This document shows positions 6,340 to 11,428 of a stretch of 11,428 nt of DNA, piece by piece. The stretch covers positions 1-11,428 of the forward strand of contig QFQB01000066.1 of NCBI GenBank assembly GCA_003241475.1, written 5' to 3'. The position numbers were made by a program, and so were the translations under genes. Origin of the DNA: Micavibrio aeruginosavorus (GTDB lineage: Bacteria; Pseudomonadota; Alphaproteobacteria; Micavibrionales; Micavibrionaceae). Every line of letters starts with the position of its first letter. Within the stretch, counting starts at the first letter, position 1. Under the pieces are notes generated by a model. It was not told where the DNA came from. It worked only from the letters and a program-made list of their open reading frames with translations, and did no database searches.

Positions 6340-7503
6340 CTAATTCTTCAAATCGGTCCAGAGGTCTTTCATCTTCTGCATGAAAGACGACGATTCCGGC
6401 GAATGTCCATCCTTGTCTCCGCCCAGATCATCGGCGAGTTTCTTGAGCAGGTCTTTTTGCTTGCCGTTCAAATTCACCGGCGTTTCGACGAAAATTTCAA
6501 TATAGAGATCGCCGTGCGCATCCGATCGCATGACATTCATGCCTTTGCCCTTCAGGCGCATCTGCTGTCCTGTTTGCGTTCCGGCTTTGATGTCCACCTT
6601 GTTGCGGCTTCCGTCGATGGAAGGGACTTCGATGTTGCCGCCCAGAACGGCGGTGGTCATGGGGATCGGCACGCGGCAGTATAAATTTGCACCGTCACGT
6701 TTGAACAATTTATGCGGTTTGATGGCAACAAGCACATATAAATCGCCCGCAGGGCCGCCGCGCACGCCCGCTTCGCCTTCGCCGGACAGGCGGATGCGGC
6801 GACCGGAGTCAATGCCGCTCGGGATTTGGACTTTGAGGGTTTTTTCCTTGCGGATGCGGCCCGAGCCGGAGCATTTTTTGCATGGGTCCTTGATGACAGA
6901 ACCTGCGCCACCACACGTGGAGCAGGTGCGTTCGATCGTAAAAAATCCTTGTTGCGCGCGCATGCGGCCCGATCCGTGGCATGTGGGGCAGCCTTCCGCG
7001 CCCTTGCCGGATTCCGTGCCGTTCCCATCACATTTGTCGCAGGTATCGTTGACGGGGATTTTGATGGTTGCTTCCTTGCCTTTGTAGGCATCGTCCAGCG
7101 TGATTTCCATCGTGTACTGTATATCGGAGCCGCGCGTGTTGGCCTGACGCCCGCCGCCCGCGCGTCCGCCGCGTCCTCCCATCATATCGCCGAACATGTC
7201 TTCGAAAATATCCGAGAAAGCGCCGCCGAAGCCCATATCGCCGGGATTGAATCCGCCGCCGCCACCACCACCCATGGAACCATCGAAAGCGGCCTTGCCG
7301 AAGCGGTCATAAGCGGCGCGTTTTTGCTCGTCTTTCAGAACATCATACGCTTCGTTGATTTCCTTGAACTTGGCTTCCGCGCCTTTGTCGTCTTTGTTCT
7401 TGTCGGGGTGATATTGCATGGCGAGCTTGCGGTACGCTTTTTTCAGCTCGTCCGCGCTCGCGCTTTTGGAAACCCCTAATGTTTCATAATAATCTGCGGC
7501 CAT
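6340..7503 (-). CDS. dnaJ: Molecular chaperone DnaJ (Hsp40)
   Basis: DnaJ delivers unfolded clients to DnaK and stimulates its ATPase. At 387 residues it has the full type I architecture. The J domain (about 4-70) carries the HPD motif at 32-34. A Gly/Phe-rich linker (about 76-120) follows. The zinc-binding region has four CxxCxGxG repeats starting at C155, C172, C194 and C208. Two C-terminal substrate-binding beta domains follow to about 340, then a dimerisation tail. All key residues are present. It lies 93 bases downstream of dnaK on the same strand. Unusually, no Shine-Dalgarno is visible before the ATG: the 17 preceding bases are AT-rich and abut the inverted repeat at 7514-7585. Confidence 0.98.
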   Translation of the reverse strand: MAADYYETLGVSKSASADELKKAYRKLAMQYHPDKNKDDKGAEAKFKEINEAYDVLKDEQKRAAYDRFGKAAFDGSMGGGGGGGFNPGDMGFGGAFSDIFEDMFGDMMGGRGGRAGGGRQANTRGSDIQYTMEITLDDAYKGKEATIKIPVNDTCDKCDGNGTESGKGAEGCPTCHGSGRMRAQQGFFTIERTCSTCGGAGSVIKDPCKKCSGSGRIRKEKTLKVQIPSGIDSGRRIRLSGEGEAGVRGGPAGDLYVLVAIKPHKLFKRDGANLYCRVPIPMTTAVLGGNIEVPSIDGSRNKVDIKAGTQTGQQMRLKGKGMNVMRSDAHGDLYIEIFVETPVNLNGKQKDLLKKLADDLGGDKDGHSPESSSFMQKMKDLWTDLKN

Positions 7504-7513
7504 AATAATATTT

Positions 7514-7585
7514 AACTACAGAGCGCACAGAGAACACAGAGATAAAATACTTATATCCTCTGTGAACTCTGCGTTCTCTGTAGTT
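7514..7585. repeat. Imperfect inverted repeat between dnaK and dnaJ
   Basis: AACTACAGAG (7514-7523) is the exact reverse complement of CTCTGTAGTT (7576-7585). Inside these arms, CACAGAG (7535-7541) pairs with CTCTGTG (7558-7564) around a 16-base loop, and the intermediate bases pair with small bulges, so the whole intergenic region can fold into one long hairpin. Reading the - strand, the element contains CTCTGTGTTCTCTGTG. This resembles CTCTGTG-type dispersed repeats that I recall from intergenic regions of many environmental bacteria. It could be a miniature mobile element, or an mRNA structure adjusting dnaJ levels relative to dnaK. No long T run follows, so a strong terminator is unlikely. 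Confidence 0.8.
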
Positions 7586-7596
7586 TTAAACCTTCG

Positions 7597-9519
<1,923 letters not shown>

Positions 9520-9591
9520 TTTCTACCTCTTGTAAGTTAGCAAATTTACGGGAAAAGCCCGCGAATGCAGCACTTTTCCGCCATTCCTATA

Positions 9592-9609
9592 GGCCGCACC
9601 GTTGCGGCC
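9592..9609. repeat. Perfect hairpin palindrome in the dnaK leader
   Basis: GGCCGCA (9592-9598) and TGCGGCC (9603-9609) form a 7-bp perfect GC-rich stem with a 4-base loop, 73-90 bases upstream of the dnaK start. If transcription starts near 9611, this hairpin would be at the very 5' end of the mRNA, where it could protect the transcript from decay. It could equally be a DNA-binding site. It has no resemblance to CIRCE. Confidence 0.55.
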
Positions 9610-9617
9610 AATGTGTT

Positions 9618-9646
9618 TATATAGCACAAAGCCGAACGAATGCCAG
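9618..9646 (-). promoter_or_regulatory. Candidate dnaK promoter (sigma-70-like)
   Basis: Reading the - strand, CTGGCA (9646-9641) and TATATA (9623-9618) are separated by 17 bases and match the TTGACA and TATAAT consensus at four of six positions each. This would give a leader of about 90 bases containing the hairpin at 9592-9609. A heat-shock promoter might be expected here, but I could not find a convincing CTTGAA/CCCCAT pair. The assignment is tentative. Confidence 0.35.
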
Positions 9647-9664
9647 AGCCGGAAACACGAATTT

Positions 9665-9690
9665 AAGCCCCTGATTTCAGGCGGCTTTTT
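9665..9690 (+). terminator. Terminator-like hairpin with T tract, no gene before it
   Basis: AAGCC plus CCTG (9665-9673) pairs with CAGG and GGCTT (9678-9681 and 9683-9687) around a 4-base loop, with a single bulged C at 9682. Five T residues at 9686-9690 follow, with further T-rich sequence behind. The orientation fits a + strand intrinsic terminator, but no + strand gene lies upstream (dnaK is on the other strand). It could end a small RNA or antisense transcript from the dnaK leader, act as an attenuator for the genes at 9806, or be a relic. On the - strand only a weak T run follows. Confidence 0.5.
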
Positions 9691-9805
9691 CTATGTTTCT
9701 GTTGTTTATACGGCGGGGGGACGGCATTGGATCATATCCGGCGATGTAATCATTGGACATAAGTGCAGATTCTGGTAGGTTGTGGTGCTTTCCAACGAGG
9801 TTCTT

Positions 9806-10387
9806 ATGGGTAAAATATCAAAGTTGCATAGGGCCGTCGCGTCCTACGACAAGGCGGCGCCGGTTGCCGAGCAAGAGTTTGCAAAACGGGCGACGCGCAA
9901 GGATGTCCTTAAATTCCGCAAAGCCAGACGCATCATTCTGGACCAACTCGACAAGGCGCGTGAGTCGGGAGATATCGACGGCTATAAGGAAAAAAGACTG
10001 ACCGGCATTCCGCGTCTTTTGATTTCGCGACGGATTTACATTCAAGGCGCGAACGCGGCGCAGCGCTATGCCGCGACCACGGAAAAGCGGGATCACGATT
10101 TTTACATCGAACTGGCCATGAACAACGAGATCGATCCGGAGTTCGAAATTAAGATCGACGGCGCGCGCGGTAGTGGAAATATAGATATTCTGCGTAATTT
10201 CATCGGACATAGAACGCAGCCGCCGACCAATTGGTTTAAATATCGCGAAAGAAAAACGACGACGGATTTGTCTGTGAACGATGTGAAAGCCTTCATCGAC
10301 ACGCTTCCCGAAGCAATGGCGTACGCGCGCAAGGTTTTTGAGGCGAGAGCGGCGGCGGTTTCTCAACCACAATCACCGAAATTTTGA
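9806..10387 (+). CDS. Hypothetical protein, basic and mostly helical
   Basis: The function is not recognised. The ATG at 9806 is chosen because GAGG (9797-9800) lies 5 bases before it; an in-frame GTG at 9782 has no ribosome binding site. The 193-residue protein has no signal peptide or membrane segment. The N-terminal half is rich in Lys and Arg, with helix-prone stretches (for example DVLKFRKARRIILDQLDKAR). The middle carries an acidic patch NNEIDPEFEIKIDG. The C-terminus is alanine-rich and ends in a short polar tail. It is probably cytosolic and could bind nucleic acid, but no DNA-binding motif is identifiable. The next gene starts 8 bases after its stop, so the two are likely co-transcribed. 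They diverge from dnaK. Confidence 0.65.
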   Translation: MGKISKLHRAVASYDKAAPVAEQEFAKRATRKDVLKFRKARRIILDQLDKARESGDIDGYKEKRLTGIPRLLISRRIYIQGANAAQRYAATTEKRDHDFYIELAMNNEIDPEFEIKIDGARGSGNIDILRNFIGHRTQPPTNWFKYRERKTTTDLSVNDVKAFIDTLPEAMAYARKVFEARAAAVSQPQSPKF

Positions 10388-10395
10388 GGAAAATA

Positions 10396-10815
10396 ATGAA
10401 AAAAGAATTCGACAAATCGCGAGTAAATACAGTTACGGACAGACGGGACAGAGAAATTCACATCGATGATATTTGCCGGATCGATTTTCCACGGAGTCCG
10501 AAATTGCATGGGAAGTCTGGCGTAGTGGTAGAGATTGATACGAGTAAAGCTGCTTCTACCGTATGGCTTGAGATCGGCGATAAATTTGGAAAGAAAAAGG
10601 TCAATATTCTTTCAACGTATCTTATCCGCACGCGTCTGGCCGAAGATACTGCGGAATACCGTCGCGTCGGTGATCCAGCCCCAAAGCCAAAACGCTCCAG
10701 CGGTCGATACGGCCGTTATTATGATGCTTCAAAAACTAACACGGATATTTTTGGAACAGATCAAGGCAATTATGCAGTTGGCGACGCATTCATGAAGTTG
10801 TTCAAGCCGGATTAA
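10396..10815 (+). CDS. Hypothetical small basic protein with a possible SH3-like beta domain
   Basis: No family is recognised. The 139-residue protein starts at the ATG at 10396. The motif GAGGAAA just before it shares bases with the upstream gene's TGA, which suggests coupled translation; an in-frame TTG at 10384 is less likely. Residues about 22-75 alternate short hydrophobic strands with glycine turns (DICRIDFPRSPKLHGKSGVV, then TVWLEIGDKFGKKKVNIL), which resembles a KOW or SH3-like barrel of the type found in nucleic-acid-associated proteins. This is only an impression. Residues 85-125 are Arg/Lys/Tyr-rich and probably unstructured. There is no signal peptide or membrane segment. Confidence 0.65.
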   Translation: MKKEFDKSRVNTVTDRRDREIHIDDICRIDFPRSPKLHGKSGVVVEIDTSKAASTVWLEIGDKFGKKKVNILSTYLIRTRLAEDTAEYRRVGDPAPKPKRSSGRYGRYYDASKTNTDIFGTDQGNYAVGDAFMKLFKPD

Positions 10816-10858
10816 CTGCGTAAACCGCGACTAGCCCTATGATCTGCAACGCGGAGAA

Positions 10859-10885
10859 GGTTGCGGATATTTCAAAACCGCAACC
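10859..10885. repeat. 8-bp hairpin between convergent genes
   Basis: GGTTGCGG (10859-10866) and CCGCAACC (10878-10885) form a perfect stem with an 11-base loop in the short gap between the gene ending at 10815 and the metallopeptidase ending at 10900. Its position suggests a transcript 3' end shared by both strands, but neither side has a T tract, so classical intrinsic termination is doubtful. It may protect 3' ends from exonucleases. Confidence 0.5.
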
Positions 10886-10899
10886 GTCAATCAGGCGAT

Positions 10900-11428
10900 T
10901 TATGAGGCCCTTGCCTGCGGAGCGGGCGGGGAGAGGCGATGCGTATGGATTGCATGGATTTCACGCGTGAATTGATTGCGCACATCTTCCATCAAATTCA
11001 TCAAACCCGGGTAGACGGCCCTGAAGTCGTTGATTTTCCCCTTATTCAAATCGGTTTCAGGAGCGCTTAGCCTTGCCCATGCTTCCGCAAAGGCTTCATA
11101 GCGCGCTTGTTTATCGGTATGCGCCGAATAGGGCGCGGGCAGAAAATATGCAAGCTGCTTGGTTGTGGCATTTTTCCATCCTTTCATGACATCTGCCGGA
11201 AAGGAAAGCATGGGGGCATTGTAAATGCCTCCCGATCTTTTCATGAAGTCAGCGAGTTCTTGTTCGTCCTCGGATTTCAGCCGTGCTATATCCGATTCAA
11301 AAGCGCGGCGAAAAGGTTCCGATTCCGATATTCTGCCGAAATATTCGTCGATATTGTGTCCAGCTTCGTGTGCGATTGCTTCAACGTCATCGCCGGCAAC
11401 GGATGGTGCCGCGCCGGAAAGCGTTTTA
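10900..11428 (-). CDS. ATLF-like zinc metallopeptidase, C-terminal part (N-terminus beyond window)
   Basis: The frame is open to the right edge of the window, so 175 C-terminal residues are visible and the start lies outside. An internal Met at 11244 falls after the active-site motif and cannot be the start. The visible part carries HEAGHNIDEYFGRIS, with the zinc-binding and catalytic HEAGH encoded at 11356-11370. RYEAFAEAWARLS follows, in which the Glu encoded at 11095-11097, 87 residues after the second His, is the likely third zinc ligand. The pairing of HExGHxxDxYxG with ExFAEAxRL is the pattern of the anthrax lethal factor catalytic domain (MEROPS M34, ATLF-like), whose sequence there, as I recall, is HEFGHAVDDYAGYL and EFFAEAFRLM. 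The spacing between motifs is longer here. After a further helical segment the protein ends in a Pro/Ala/His-rich tail. Substrate and export cannot be judged without the N-terminus. Confidence 0.7.
   Translation of the reverse strand, partial: KTLSGAAPSVAGDDVEAIAHEAGHNIDEYFGRISESEPFRRAFESDIARLKSEDEQELADFMKRSGGIYNAPMLSFPADVMKGWKNATTKQLAYFLPAPYSAHTDKQARYEAFAEAWARLSAPETDLNKGKINDFRAVYPGLMNLMEDVRNQFTREIHAIHTHRLSPPAPQARAS

Noticed and set aside
6826..7479. Long open frames opposite dnaJ
   Set aside because: They are antisense to a complete, clearly functional dnaJ and show no domain or ribosome binding site.
9520..9781. CIRCE operator or FourU/ROSE RNA thermometer upstream of dnaK
   Set aside because: No TTAGCACTC/GAGTGCTAA pair is present, and no run of U or ROSE-like element pairs convincingly with the AGAGG ribosome binding site.
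10900..11244. A stand-alone 114-residue protein starting at the Met at 11244
   Set aside because: The frame continues upstream without a stop to the window edge and contains the HEAGH zinc motif there, so this Met is internal to a larger protein.

Overview
The window looks like a chromosomal segment of an alphaproteobacterium. The basis is the dnaK-dnaJ order and the close similarity of Nth, DapB, DnaK and DnaJ to proteobacterial proteins. No ribosomal RNA, tRNA or phylogenetic marker is present, so the placement is an inference; a deep-branching or uncultured lineage would fit the many unrecognised genes. All family calls rest on motifs read by eye and on family sequences recalled from memory.

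Layout from left to right. (1) A bactofilin gene on the + strand closes with a strong intrinsic terminator. (2) nth (endonuclease III) lies on the - strand. (3) A + strand operon of three genes follows, all predicted to be exported or membrane-anchored: two tandem paralogues that share four cysteines, then a one-TM protein with a proline-rich tail. (4) dapB is on the - strand, its true start about 180 bases inside the longest open frame. (5) A + strand gene encodes what I read as a cyclodipeptide-synthase-like domain fused to a C-terminal membrane anchor and extracytoplasmic tail. (6) The - strand cluster dnaK, dnaJ, small membrane protein, hotdog thioesterase is tightly packed, and an imperfect inverted repeat sits between dnaK and dnaJ. 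(7) A + strand pair of unrecognised genes diverges from dnaK. (8) At the right edge, on the - strand, is the C-terminal catalytic part of a zinc metallopeptidase whose motifs resemble the anthrax lethal factor (ATLF-like) family. Its start is outside the window.

The housekeeping genes (nth, dapB, dnaK, dnaJ) form a conventional backbone. The accessory genes between them hold most of the interest. The two strongest leads are the cyclodipeptide-synthase-like membrane protein (active-site Ser and Glu conserved in position, catalytic Tyr replaced by Phe) and the lethal-factor-like metallopeptidase. The two exported paralogues are an apparently undescribed family. I saw no CRISPR array, insertion sequence, tRNA or rRNA.
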